Positions 9,690 through 20,212 are shown, counted from the stretch's first letter. The stretch: 32,771 bases of DNA from Chara braunii (GCA_003427395.1 BFEA01000594.1:858852-891622); one strand, 5' to 3'. The notes: generated by a model from the letters alone, not told the origin. Numbers and translations are program-made.

Positions 9690-10109
9690 TAACTCCAGAC
9701 TAATGCTCCCACCGATCGCATGCCCCTGCGGCCTTATCGGGAACCGTGGACGACAGGCCATACTGCCAACTCCCACTGTTTCAATCAGATGTCAACGACG
9801 TCAGACTCTAAAAAAATTCGGAATAAACTTTTGGCAAACGTCAGTCTCATCAAGCCCTTCAATTCAACGAAAAATTCAGAAAGCGTCAGACATTTAAAAT
9901 CCCCGGCAAATTCCCTTGTCAGGGTATTTGCCACGACAATGAGAGTAGAAGAACTCACCCTAGAGACATCATGCTATTCACCTGCTATTAAGATTATCAG
10001 TGTGTATACTTAGACGCATATGTGCAAAAAGGTCCGCACAGAGATGAGCGGCATGATGACTCAGACTAGAGTCCTTATCCCTCTTGCCCAATACTACATA
10101 ACGTACATA
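9690..10109. other. No gene seen; spacer with hairpin site 2
   Basis: No protein or RNA gene was recognised. The only structured element is the hairpin at 9905-9939. Confidence 0.4.
9905..9939 (+). repeat. Hairpin plus CGACAA motif, site 2
   Basis: GGCAAATTCCCT (9905-9916) pairs with AGGGTATTTGCC (9921-9932) at 11 of 12 positions around TGTC, followed by ACGACAA. The outer GGC/GCC pairs replace the CC/GG pairs of site 4 while pairing is kept. Confidence 0.8.
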
Positions 10110-10838
10110 ATTGTCACATAAGTAGTAGGATAGCCTGCACTGAAGCATCCTACCACTTTTTTAGTATCAGGCGAACGACTAGTTCAAACAAGTGGTAGGG
10201 TGACTCGCACTGGAGCACCCCACCACCCCTCAACACTTAGTCAGCCTAATCTCGAACAAGTAGTAGAGCGACCCTCCCTGGAATACTCTACTATCATTGA
10301 GATTTATCAAACTAAGATCATACAAGTAATAGGATGACCCTCCCTTGAGTATCCTACTACTGGTTTTATTTTGAGCAAATGATTCTTACGACTAACCCAC
10401 ATGTGGGCAAATAGTAGGATAACTCACCCTGGAGCATCCCACTACCTGTCTGGTACTGAACTCTATACGTATAAATACATATAGTGGTAGGACGACTCGC
10501 ACTGTAGTCTCTATCCTGCCACTCTTTCAATACCAGNCAGTANGGTAACTCATACTGGAGANCCCCACCACCTCTGAACGCTTAGTCGTCTTAGTCTCGA
10601 ACAAGTAGTAGAGCGACCCTCCCTAGAGTACCCTACTACCCTTCAGGACAGATCAGACTAAGTTCGAACAAGTAATAGGACGACCCTCACTGGAGCCTCC
10701 TCCTACGGTTCGATATCAGGTAAGCATTATTTTATGAACATCGCGTACATGTGCGAGTAGTAGGAAAAAGTAATATGTATAAAACCATACATGTGAGTGG
10801 TAGGATGACCAACCCTGGAGTGTTCATCCTACCACTTC
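10110..10838. repeat. Array of about ten hairpins, AGTRGTAGG family
   Basis: Ten or so units of about 40 bases, spaced 65-90 bases apart, have the form GTRGTAGG, then a loop like ACCCTCCCTGGAG, then CCTACYAC. Examples: TAGTAGAG (10261-10268) with CTCTACTA (10286-10293); GTGGTAGGGTG (10192-10202) with CACCCCACCAC (10216-10226), one mismatch; GTGGTAGGATGA (10797-10808) with TCATCCTACCAC (10824-10835), perfect. Arms change together between units (GTAGAG/CTCTAC, GTAGGAT/ATCCTAC, GGTAGGGTG/CACCCCACC). Small perfect palindromes such as CCCACATGTGGG (10397-10408) lie in the spacers. Ns at 10537, 10543 and 10562 damage one unit. Confidence 0.85.
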
Positions 10839-11395
10839 TTCTTTCTCGATCATCTCTTGGCTTTTTTAATCCTTACCCCCTTCTTTGAGTTTCTCCTCCT
10901 TCATCTCCCTCCTTCCTCCTTCCTCCGCCTCTTTTTTTTTCTTCTCCTTCTCCGAATACGGAGAAAGTTTACAGGCAGAGGATACAACGGGCATAGCGCC
11001 TGGGATCTGATCCAGCATTTTTTAGGAAGCTGTTGACTGGACATCCAGTAAAGGGCTATTTTTGGACTTCGTTATTGCGATCTTGGTTTCCTCCCTCGCC
11101 TCCTTCTTTGTCTTTTTTCTCCCCGCATCTCCCATCTTTGGTACCTCCCCATGTGTGTAGTCAAGGAGGGACCTTTCTTCTAAGTATGGAGGTTCCCCCT
11201 CCTCTCACATGCGTGGCGTATGATAGGATGTCGCGCCAGTCCTAGTCAGATCATGACTTATCTTTGAGTCTTCCATTGCGCTACTTTGTACCACTTTGTA
11301 TGCACCGGAATGTACTTTTCTTGTTCATGTTTCACTTATATTGCTTTTGTTCATTCTGCCCTCTTCATTATATTGTGAATCCTTGGTTCCATACA
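10839..11395. other. No gene seen; pyrimidine-rich
   Basis: The plus strand is dominated by CT-rich runs (10836-10955 and 11085-11150). A small perfect hairpin TTCTCCG/CGGAGAA lies near 10949. ORFs of 70-84 codons here are low-complexity. Confidence 0.4.
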
Positions 11396-11624
11396 CATTG
11401 TCCAGTTGGGCATGTGTCGTTGGGCAATGTGTCACACACACACACACACACATACATATGGGGCAGACTGTCGGGGTTCGATCTCCTGATGAGTTGGTGG
11501 AAGTGTAGTGAAACATGACNNNNNNNNNNNNNNNNNNNNNNNNNNNNNNNNNNNNNNNNNNNNNNNNNNNNNNNNNNNNNNNNNNNNNNNNNNNNNNNNN
11601 NNNNNNNNNNNNNNNNNNNNNNNN

Positions 11625-11659
<35 letters not shown>

Positions 11660-12080
11660 ATAGAGTGGGTATAGAGTGGGTTTTATAGGTGTGACAAACT
11701 AGTTTCTCAATCTTACTGTCATTCTTGCCAGGGTTTTGGACCGATAGTTATTGAGGATTGCAGTTGAGCACCCCCCCTCCTTTTTCACCATCTGCCTGTG
11801 CATTCTGTTTTCTCTCCTCCTTCATTCTAGTCTCCCTCATTTCTCATTCATAATCTCCCCTTCTCTTTCTTTTATTCCCATTTAGGCTTGCATAGCGCAA
11901 TTGTTTTCCCTGTTTCATGCTACCTTCTCCCTCGTAGTCACCTCCCTCACCCCCATTACCTTTTGCGCTATTGCAACCTTGTTGTATCTTGTATTGTTGC
12001 TTGTGCTGCGGACTGTTGAGGGTTCAAACTACAGATGAGTTGGTGACGGCCCAATGAAGCAGTCTGTTGAACCGCTACCC
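11396..12080. repeat. Paired B-box-like repeats with (AC)n tracts and an N gap
   Basis: Two related stretches, 11466-11502 and 12012-12046, share GACTGT-GGGTTC and GATGAGTTGGTG. The first carries a B-box-like GGGTTCGATCTCC. (AC)n tracts at 11433-11450 and 11625-11657 flank an assembly gap of 105 Ns (11520-11624). These look like remnants of a SINE-type repeat associated with (AC)n, but no full A-box was found. Confidence 0.4.
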
Positions 12081-12899
12081 TCAGGGAAATATGTCTCAAT
12101 TCGAAGCTTGGTCACTAAGAGTTTGGTATCACGGACATGATACACACACACACAGAGTTGGTTGGCCACACGGGGGAACAGGGATATTCTTAGGGGAAAT
12201 GAGCTAGGTTGAGGGAGATCAGGGCAGCAACTTCCTACTACCCCTTCAGATGTTGAATCTCTCTCTCTCACACACACGAACACACACATTGAACCTCCTC
12301 TAACGAAACGGTCTGGCACAATCATGCTCTTTTTTAGAGTATAGCAGATATGACAACGCATACAAACATACGCACACAGGTAGTCAGACTAACTCGTCAT
12401 ATTTATTGTCGTTCTTGTCAGGGATTTGGACAGACAGTTTGCTAGGACTGCAGGGTTAGTGTGAGTAAAACGAACCACTTTTCTCAGGGGTATCGCTAAG
12501 CCTGGAAGACGCCGTAAGTCCTGATTCATTAGTCAAATGCATCCTGGGCAAACTGTCGACGTTCATCCTACTTCGATAACATATCTCCGAGTCGCCATTA
12601 ATACAGTCGGATTCAACCAGAATCAAAAGAAGAGATTAAAATGAATAAAAATAGAATGAAATAAATAAATAATAAAACAAACTGTAAGCTAAACTATACA
12701 ACATGTGCTCATTCACCATATTTTGTTGCGAGTTTTTGCCTCTGTACTTGCATGCACCATTGCTGCTAGATACGTGCGGTCAACTATCTACAGCCTCGCA
12801 TGTAGGGAGAAGCACACTGCAGTCATCTCAAATCAACATAGAAATATGAGAAACCAGCACACAGGGAGGGGAGATCGAGCTACAGAAACGTGGGAACTT

Positions 12900-12943
<44 letters not shown>

Positions 12944-13039
12944 TCTCTCTGTTGTCGTCGCAATCTCCCAGTAGAGAAACATACGACAATTGTTGTCAAT
13001 GTCTGCCATAGCCTTCATCCAATCGAAGCGCAACATACC
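12081..13039. other. No gene seen; microsatellites
   Basis: Contains short (CA) and (CT) runs, with a main (CT)n tract at 12901-12950. The ORFs over it are simple-sequence translations. Confidence 0.5.
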
Positions 13040-13175
13040 GTGACCACAACGCGGAAGATGTGACAGAAACAAACTCGCATTCCAACAGTCAAGCGGATGA
13101 CGGACCCAATCTCACGGCGCCATGGGCGGATGCATCACACATCTCTCAAGTCTTCAATTTTGCATACGGTAAGTA
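13040..13175 (+). repeat. Short repeat ending in a 5' splice-site-like GTAAGT, copy 1
   Basis: Related to 22800-22915 and 23455-23610. All three share CA-CAAGTC-GG-TGACG, CCAATCTCACGG-GCCA or a variant, GGCGGATGCATCACACATC, and end at GTAAGT, GTAAGA or GTAAAC (13169, 22908, 23604). A CT or TAA simple-sequence tract lies close to each. They may be the end of an exon-like unit carried by a repeat. Confidence 0.55.
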
Positions 13176-13239
13176 GCAGATGCAAAGTCGAGGCTGCCTG
13201 CACTACCACTCCTTGGCGTCACCCGCATGGCAATGAGCG

Positions 13240-13650
13240 CATAGCCTCCTTACCAGGTTGCGATGTCGAGCGCATCGGTCCCGCACGGGGACCCTCCTGG
13301 CCGCGTCACGCAGGATTCTGCAGGACTTGTCGCGGAGAGCGTTTGCCGCTCCGGCCGAGTGCGCCAGCCGTACCTCTCACGAGCCCCTACGACGGGACAG
13401 GGTCACGCGAGGCACCGCTTACCTCCACCTGCAGGAGCTGTCACCATCCCTTAGGTGGGCGTATCCCCGTCGAGCTACTGAACCACATGCGAAGGCTTTT
13501 CGTATGCAATTGCAGAGGTGGCCCAGCCGAGGGCGTTTCTCGTTCGATGTGGCATAGGGGGTACACGCGGTAAACGCCCCAAATCGAACCCGTACACGAA
13601 TCGACGCACTGAGGGGCTGAGGTCCCAAGCGCAACTCGACGTCGGTCGAC
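13240..13650 (+). repeat. Head block of copy R1
   Basis: A GC-rich block shared with 9180-9680 (inverted) and 25790-26280 (direct). It includes GTCGAGCGCATCGGTCCCGC with a local GGTCCC/GGGACC hairpin that becomes GCTCCC/GGGAGC in R2. ORFs of 63-158 codons cross it but are not conserved in the other copies. Confidence 0.7.
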
Positions 13651-14156
13651 TAGGACGGATTATGCACACCACACGTTACACCACAACACTCGTACCTACC
13701 CACGTATAACACATGTGCACACACAAACAAAACTCTACAAACAACACCTCAATGCAACAGTACTACTAGTCCCTTCAATATGCGACCCATAACTTTCTGA
13801 TGCAAATATCGGATAGGCGTCGCGTGCGAGACTTCTGTATAAGTGTCGAGCGAGCGCACGGCCTTCTCACATCAACCAACCATGCGGGCATACGCAAGCA
13901 TTCGCGCTGATGGAGTACTATGTGGTATTCGTACCCCCTCGGCCCCTTATAATCTCAAGGGTTGCGTTCGACACTCAAGTGTTGGCTGATAGGCGCTTTG
14001 AGGGGTAATCTCTTGACGCCGGACAACCGTCGAGTGCAGTTGAAGGCCACACCCTCTTCGGCACCTTGGGCAGAGGGGTTGGGTAGACAGCTCTACGCTG
14101 TCGTGGCGGTCAAACATCAAGGGGTTTGACTTTGACGGCTGCCACAGACTTCAATG

Positions 14157-14345
14157 TCCAACCATAATAACTCTAAGAAGCAAAGGGTCAAAGGGGACCT
14201 ATTTTCTCTCATTGCAACACCCACCTAATCACTAGGCGCGGCCTCAATGGNTCCAACCATAATAACTCTAAGAAGCAAAGGGTCAAAGGGGACCTATTTT
14301 CTCTCATTGCAACACCCACCTAATCACTAGGCGCGGCCTCAATGG
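14157..14345. repeat. 94-bp exact duplication around a single N (likely assembly overlap)
   Basis: 14157-14250 and 14252-14345 are identical and separated by one N at 14251, the same signature as at 459-649. Confidence 0.8.
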
Positions 14346-14930
14346 GTCGGGCGAACACAAGAAACATGATATAAGAGTTATGAGACAGAAGACGATCACT
14401 CTCACAATCACGGTGTGGCTTTCCTCAAATATACATATATATATAATCATACGCAAACCCAAGTCTGGACTTCGACTCACATAACATACCTGTAATCACA
14501 TCAAAGATCCACATCAACAGAGCACACACTACACGGGGTCAACTTCAACCATTCTTTGCGCTCACACCCCTCGCTTTAGCCATACAAGCCTCACTCTTTG
14601 TGCAGCTCTCAAAATAAAATACTCAACATCTTTATTAAATGGCCATTCAATTAAAGTCCGGGTGAAAATGGAACAAAACAACACAAAACACAGGGCTAAA
14701 ACCTTTTTAGGTTGAGTGGCAAGAGTGGATTTAGAGTTGAGCCGGAAACCGACCTGTTATCAAAAGATAACAGAAGATGATCTTTGTAGGATCAGCTTGA
14801 AACTAGTCAAGCCTTGAATCAATCTGAATAAAGGTGACTTGCAATGCAGCACAGGCCAGTACCCAAGCCATGCTTGAGTGATCAAGAAATCATCCTACCT
14901 CTCTAATTAACCTCTGATATCTATCGAAAA
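14346..14930. other. No gene seen; internal part of R1
   Basis: AT-rich, with a short (AT)n tract near 14431-14443. No gene or RNA was recognised. Confidence 0.4.
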
Positions 14931-14934
14931 ATAC

Positions 14935-15072
14935 AGGAAATTTCGGCAGCGTATCCCCTAAACAGGATCGATTGCCAAATCTTTCCTAGCTGAACATACT
15001 CTAACTCTCTAAATTCTGCGAAATTTCGGCCACGCTTCCCGTAGGAAAAGTGGGCTACCAAGATTTATACAA
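14935..15072. repeat. Two AAATTTCGG hairpin units in R1
   Basis: Units near 14935-14985 and 15024-15072 pair AAATTTCGG-type arms with CCAAATCTT or CCAAGATTT around GCTTCCC and GGAAAAG-like centres. They correspond to the five units at 7329-7868 in copy L. Confidence 0.65.
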
Positions 15073-15499
15073 AGCTGAAAACAAGAATGCAAGACAAAAC
15101 TACACCTGGGACTAACTTCTGACACTTGCTTGATAACTTAGGCTCAACATTGGTGAGCATGCCCTCTTAGTGAGACCATGAGCCAATGCTGATCCTAACC
15201 CTCAACCGAGTCGGTCCTATCTCATCCCAAGCTTCCCTTCCATCATCCATCTTACCTACCTATGGCTCCAGCACTTGGCGAGCATCTACAACAACTACTT
15301 TATTAAAGAGAATACTCCAGAGATGACTTTCAAAAACATGCATAAGTGAGTGCAACAACATCTCTCACCAACCCTCAGGTTCTTTTCCAGGTCACATAGT
15401 TCGTTCTAAAACCCTCATTATTCCCTTTTTACCCTTCCTTACATAAGACATAGGGTCAGCCAACCCGACTTATGGATGTGACTGACCTGCCAATTTATA

Positions 15500-16660
15500 T
15501 GACCAGGCCACACCAACTTATGGTGCCCCAGTCTGGTAACACAAATATACGTACGCATAAGTCTAAACCACACCAACTTATGGTGTGACCTGTTTCTGCA
15601 AAACGATCGACATAAGGCGTATGACCGACCGCACCAACTTATGGTGAGGCTGGTCAGCCTGAACGTTCGGCATACACATAGAACTGAACCTCCTCAACTT
15701 ATGAGGGGTCAACCTCTGCCTAAACAACAACAAAAGGCATATGANCAAACACAACAACTTATGTTGTGCCTGACNAGCCCATACAGTGACATATAGCATA
15801 AGACCAGGCTACCCAACTTATGAGTANTCTAGCCCCGCCCAAACAACAACAAGCGCGTATGACCGAACAGCCCGCAACTTATGTGTTCGCCCGGCCTCCG
15901 AAACACAACTACATCAATAGATAAGTTTCACAATCAGATTCTTTCTTCAGACGAGTGGCCAGGTCACCTCAACTCATGAGGATCCCCACCCAAACGTCAG
16001 ATATGTTTAGAAAAGGAAAATAGTCAGACTCTATATATCTCTGTGTTTCCGTGTTATCAAGGATATAGGACCAACTACCCAACATATGGGTGAGTCAGCC
16101 TGCCCACAGTTACCACACCATTTTGTATTGTTCATCTTCTTTCCCTCTGCTTTGTCTGCTACCGGCTTATATGGCTGGATCTCCCAACTTATGGCGTCCA
16201 GACTGCCATGAATATACATAATAAATATGTATCACTTTGTATACTCTGATTCTCTTAGTGATGGCGGCTCATGACTTGACCACACCAACTTATGGTGCGA
16301 ATAGTCTCGCCTGAAACAATAATGCATAAGACTGAGTCACACCAACTTATGGTGTGGTCAGCTTCTGCCTAACAATTGACGCACGACGTATGACCGGGCC
16401 CCACCAACTTATTGGTAGACTGGTCAGCCTAAACTTTCGGCATACACAAAGAACAGGACTACCTCAACTTATGAGGAGCCCAGCCTTTGCCTGAACAAAC
16501 GACGAAAGGCATATGACCAGACACAACAACTTATGTTGTGCCTGGTCAGCCCATACAGTTACTTATGGCGTAGAACTAGGCTACCCAACTTATGGGTATT
16601 CTAGCTTGCCAAATAACAAGTAAAGTAAGTGCGAACTTACGCGTTCGCCCAGCCTGCGCA
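15500..16660. repeat. Array of about 15 covarying hairpins around an AACTTAT loop
   Basis: Units of about 60 bases, each with the loop AACTTAT between matched arms: CACACC/GGTGTG (15569-15587, again 16338-16356), CACAAC/GTTGTG (15750-15768, 16522-16540), CCTC/GAGG (15692-15706, 16462-16476), ACCC/GGGT (16583-16597; 16077-16091 with AACATAT), CCTC/GAGG with AACTCAT (15967-15981), GAACA/TGTTC (15865-15888). Many units add an outer stem that also varies: GACCAG/CTGGTC (16515-16520 with 16542-16547), CTAG/CTAG around the 16583 unit, CTGA/TCAG around 16338, ACCAG/CTGGT (15502-15506 with 15533-15537). Five consecutive units repeat in order at an offset of about 770 bases. Confidence 0.9.
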
Positions 16661-16849
16661 ATCATATTTATCAGATCTTTGTTTTCTGAATTCAGACTGA
16701 TAATCTTGATTAAATCAATACCTATTTGTCAGTTTACTTTTGCAAAACAATGTCNTAAATTCAAACAAGTAAAAAAAAACAGTTATCTTTTCCAGTCATA
16801 CTTACAGTCAGACCAATAGCAATAGGACAATATAGTTTAGTGAAAGGAT

Positions 16850-17250
16850 CACACGCGTAAATCGAGGGTTATACCTGAGTGTTCCCTGCCTCCAGAACCC
16901 CGCCTGGGCTCCGACAGAGCTCCCGCAAGCGATAGGACAACCTCCCACAGAGGTCTTGGCGCGGACCTACGGGTTGCGATCCCGCCTTCCGCCTTCCTCT
17001 CGTAACCAAAGGACCAAACTGAGAGTAAGAGGGATAGATGTAAATAATTTAGACGCTCAGATACAAGAGAGGTGCACTCAGACTCACGATGAGAGGGCCT
17101 TGAAATCTTGGTGCGCCTGAGGGCCCCGCAATGGTGCCCAAAAGCCTCGGCAATACGGCCAGACCAAAGCCAAATCGCAGAATGACGGCCCCCTGACAAC
17201 CCTCCAAGCTACAGCAATAGCCCCCTCTACCAAACCTGACTGCCCACTTC
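16850..17250. repeat. Conserved internal block of R1
   Basis: Reverse-complement match to 6060-6350. Shared stretches include CCTACGGGTTGCGATCCCGC, CGCCTTCC-CTCGTAACC and GAGGGCCCCGCAATGG. Confidence 0.65.
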
Positions 17251-19330
17251 AGTCGTGATGCTGTTCTCTCTGACCAATCCGCCACTATGCAGCCTAGAAA
17301 GTCGGTGTTCAAATAAGGCATATCCTCTCTTTGTCCTATTCGAATGAAGACTGGATGCAACAAAGTCTTCACAAAATACCAAGCACACGGCAAGCACGCG
17401 CAGCAATGAGGTACCGTGCCTAGCACAACCGTAACATACAAGCGTCACAATGCTACACATCGTATCACTCGTAATCTGCCAACCCAACCGGCAGCAGTAC
17501 TGGTAGCTAACCACACAGCAATTGACTTTACCATTAGCAGCAGCTTCTTGCCTGCTGAATACAGCAGCAGCCCACATCTGTGGCCAAAAAAAAGTTATCG
17601 GCAGCAGTCGAATCCTAGTGAAGACAATATCGGCAGCAACGCCCAAGCATAGTGATAGTCAACAGCAACACCCGTTGGTTGGACTGCAGCGTAATCCGAC
17701 TGGCTTTGCAGTGAGCAGGGTACTACAACAGTGTGTTGCACACAACACCGTCCCGCAGTGACTCTCTCCCCAACCATCGTTACTTGTTCCACCATCAATC
17801 AGCTAGAGTACGCGGCATCGGCCTCTGCGAAAGGCCTCGCGAACAACTTCCACGCTGCAACAGTTCCGTGATTCTGAGAGACTGCTAAACTGATGGAAAG
17901 ACATCAGTCTGAGAGACTGCTAAACTGAAATTCGATTAGTCGTTGGAGTGTGACCAACAACCGAAGTCTGAACAACAGCTGAAGTTTGAACGACAGCGGC
18001 CTGAGAAGCATAAAAAGTCCTGCCTCGTTTGAAAGTTCGCCCGTTGTCAAAAGCAACCATTCCTCATGCATAATACCCACTGTAGCCCCAGAGTTGCTAC
18101 AACAGTAACAGTCCCTTCTTGGCCTGCTCACTCTCCTTCTTAGTCGCGCTTCATCCTTCCGCACACTACCCGTACTTGTCGTTAGTGGTGAATATACCTA
18201 GCTACCACCGCAGCCAGGTTCAATCGCAATAGCCAGCCCAGCAAGCACAGCCCAGAACTACTACACCTACAATTCTCAGAGTACGAACGGACCTGCCCCA
18301 AAAACATCCCCTACCTGTACCCGTAGCACCCAACGTCGTAGATTGACGTTCAGTTCCTCCCACATCACTTATCCCGGTGAATTCTCTCTCTTTGTGTGTG
18401 TGTGTGTGTGTGTGTGTTTGTGTGTGTGTGTGAACACATTCGTTGACGGACGAGTCTTCAACTCGTCAGTCGACCTTATTCAATCTCCATTGCCCGGATC
18501 AGTGGGTTGGCCGAGGGTTCAGTCTCCAACTTCACAATCCCCCTCAATAGGTCTGAGCCAAACTTGAAGTGAACCTTTCGCCAGATCATGGGAGATATGG
18601 TACTCAAACGGACACCCTCCAGAATCNTCGTGCACCCTCTNTTGAATATTGAGAGGAATCCCCCGCCAGAACGTGGAAGAATCCTACTTTGCCACGTAAG
18701 CATAAAGTCAACAGCCCCCCCCTCGTCCTGCTGTGTCCAATAGTGAATAGAGCAGCGCAGTGGCTATCAGGTAAGTCACCAATCCCACGGTTGTCTTCAC
18801 TCCCCTTCCTCCNTATGGGGCCTCCGGTAANTCGCACAACCGCCCGTTTTCTCTCGTTGCCTTCCTCTCCCTCTGCTCNGCTGCTGCGCCTACTGTACGA
18901 CTTCAAAACCGCNTGNAGAGCGANACTGGATTCTCCCGGATCNCACGCNGATACACTCGTCTACCTGCTGNTGTTCTATCACTCTTCACTGCCTGCGTCC
19001 ATCGACTGGTACTCCCCCGTTCGTGTCCATTCCCGCATCGGCCAANGTAGTGACTTGGCATTGTANCTCAGCTTCCCGTTCATCCTACATGGCNAACTCT
19101 ACTTGGCAGNTATGAGGTAAGTCTTCGTCNGTCTTACCCCCTTCCTCCCCCCTGTTGCTCTCCTTTNTCCTNCTGGCACATGCTTTCCCGCCTCTTTTCC
19201 TGTCNTTTTTCACTTCTTCTTTGTAGCAGCCACGCAGCCCCCTAGTCATCANGCCACCCAGGCTAACTACCTAACTCACATTNTGACTTCATAGGCTGAT
19301 TCGTGGGGTCCAAAAACCTCAGAATCAAGC
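17251..19330. other. No gene seen; distal part of R1
   Basis: CAG-rich and TTG-poor, mirroring 4258-6059. A 21-base direct repeat (TCTGAGAGACTGCTAAACTGA) occurs at 17873 and 17908. A (GT)n tract lies at 18393-18432. From 18600 on, single Ns are frequent. No protein was recognised. Confidence 0.4.
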
Positions 19331-19336
19331 CTTGGT

Positions 19337-19899
19337 TCGCCCGATTTCGTTGAGAATNGGGTGAGTTATTCACTTCCCACTTCGTNATACTCACNCATTC
19401 CCGACACCTCTGCGCAGCCCCTCTCCTTACTAACTCCTATTTTACTAATTTCCGACTAATTCTAACTTCAAAATCGGAATCACATAATCCCAAAACCCCT
19501 ACTTACTACCTCCACTTGCTAGATTCTAACAGCAATGAGTAAATTATGCCGTTCTCTCTCTTTGTGATATCCATGCTTTCGACGTCACCGCGCACCCGTT
19601 CTCGTACATATCTCTATTTCTACTAGCCTCACCCAAAAACCAAATCATATTCTAACTCGCAGCTATCAAAACCCCCCGAAACGAGACTTCCCTCGCCCAA
19701 TTTCGTCCGGAAATGAGCGAGGCACACACTTTTCCCCTCTTCTTCTTCCTCGCTCCGGCCATCTCCGCGCAAGTCTTTCTTCTCCATACTCTACTCCTAC
19801 TAACTCTCTACCTAAACTGACACCCAATTTGGATTCGCCNATCATAAGAACCCNAAAACCACTTNTTTTCCCGCTCGATTTCATCAAGAATCGGGCGGG
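19337..19899. repeat. Three paired-arm hairpins (CGCCCGATTTC family) in R1
   Basis: Unit 19337-19365 pairs CCC-ATT with AAT-GGG, with one N in an arm. Unit 19691-19722 pairs CCTCGC with GCGAGG and TTTC with GAAA. Unit 19870-19899 pairs CCCGC with GCGGG and CGATT with AATCG. They correspond to 3788-3994 in copy L, where the arms are CTCACCCG/CGGGTGAG. Confidence 0.7.
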
Positions 19900-20061
19900 C
19901 TTTATGCTCCTCNCTCCCACCATAGCCACTCCCCTCCCGTTACTGCGTTTCTCTCTTCCCGGTCTGCACCTGTCATGGATTGCATCCGCGTTCACTTCCT
20001 TTCCTCCCTGCCTCCGTTANTAACGCAGCGCCCGGCAGTGGGGAACCCCGCAGCAANAGGT

Positions 20062-20212
20062 CGGATAGCGGCGCGATATCTCGCAGCCCTTGCTATCGTG
20101 AGAGAACCTCGGAAGGAACCACCATGTTAGATGGCTTGATTAGTTTTTCGTTCCGATACCCAAGAGCGACGACCTACGACCACGTCAGGCATCTTTATGC
20201 CCTCCACCAGCA
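20062..20212 (-). pseudogene. Large-subunit rRNA fragment, inverted
   Basis: Read on the minus strand this follows the conserved large-subunit rRNA stretch that includes GACTTGGGTATAGGGGCGAAAG, AATCGAACCATCTAGTAGC and TGGTTCCCTCCGAAG. On the plus strand here one reads GAACCTCGGAAGGAACCACC, TTAGATGGCTTGATTAGT and GATACCCAAGAGCGACGA. There are many substitutions and small indels throughout. It abuts the end of R1. Confidence 0.8.

Larger units (their letters stand above)
13240..20035 (+). repeat. Long non-coding repeat element, copy R1
   Basis: The plus-strand counterpart of copy L, sharing all of its landmarks in order but with a larger CAACTTATG array and more single Ns, especially 18600-19400. 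No ORF longer than about 160 codons is open, and none is shared with L. Consensus-like 5' splice sites (GGTAAGT) occur near 18771 and 19116. The end near 20035 is where rRNA-like sequence begins. L and R1 are both degenerate relative to each other, so the inversion is not recent. Confidence 0.7.

Noticed and set aside
11325-11658. Minus-strand ORFs with Val/Cys runs
   Set aside because: Translations of (AC)n across the N gap.
12705-12974. Plus-strand 89-codon ORF over (CT)n
   Set aside because: Half of it is a Leu/Ser translation of the microsatellite.
13097-13573. 158-codon plus-strand ORF in the R1 head block
   Set aside because: The homologous blocks in L and R2 have stops or other open frames, so there is no sign of protein conservation.
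15500-16660. CRISPR array
   Set aside because: Units are diverged and self-complementary with no unique spacers or cas genes, and the window is eukaryotic.
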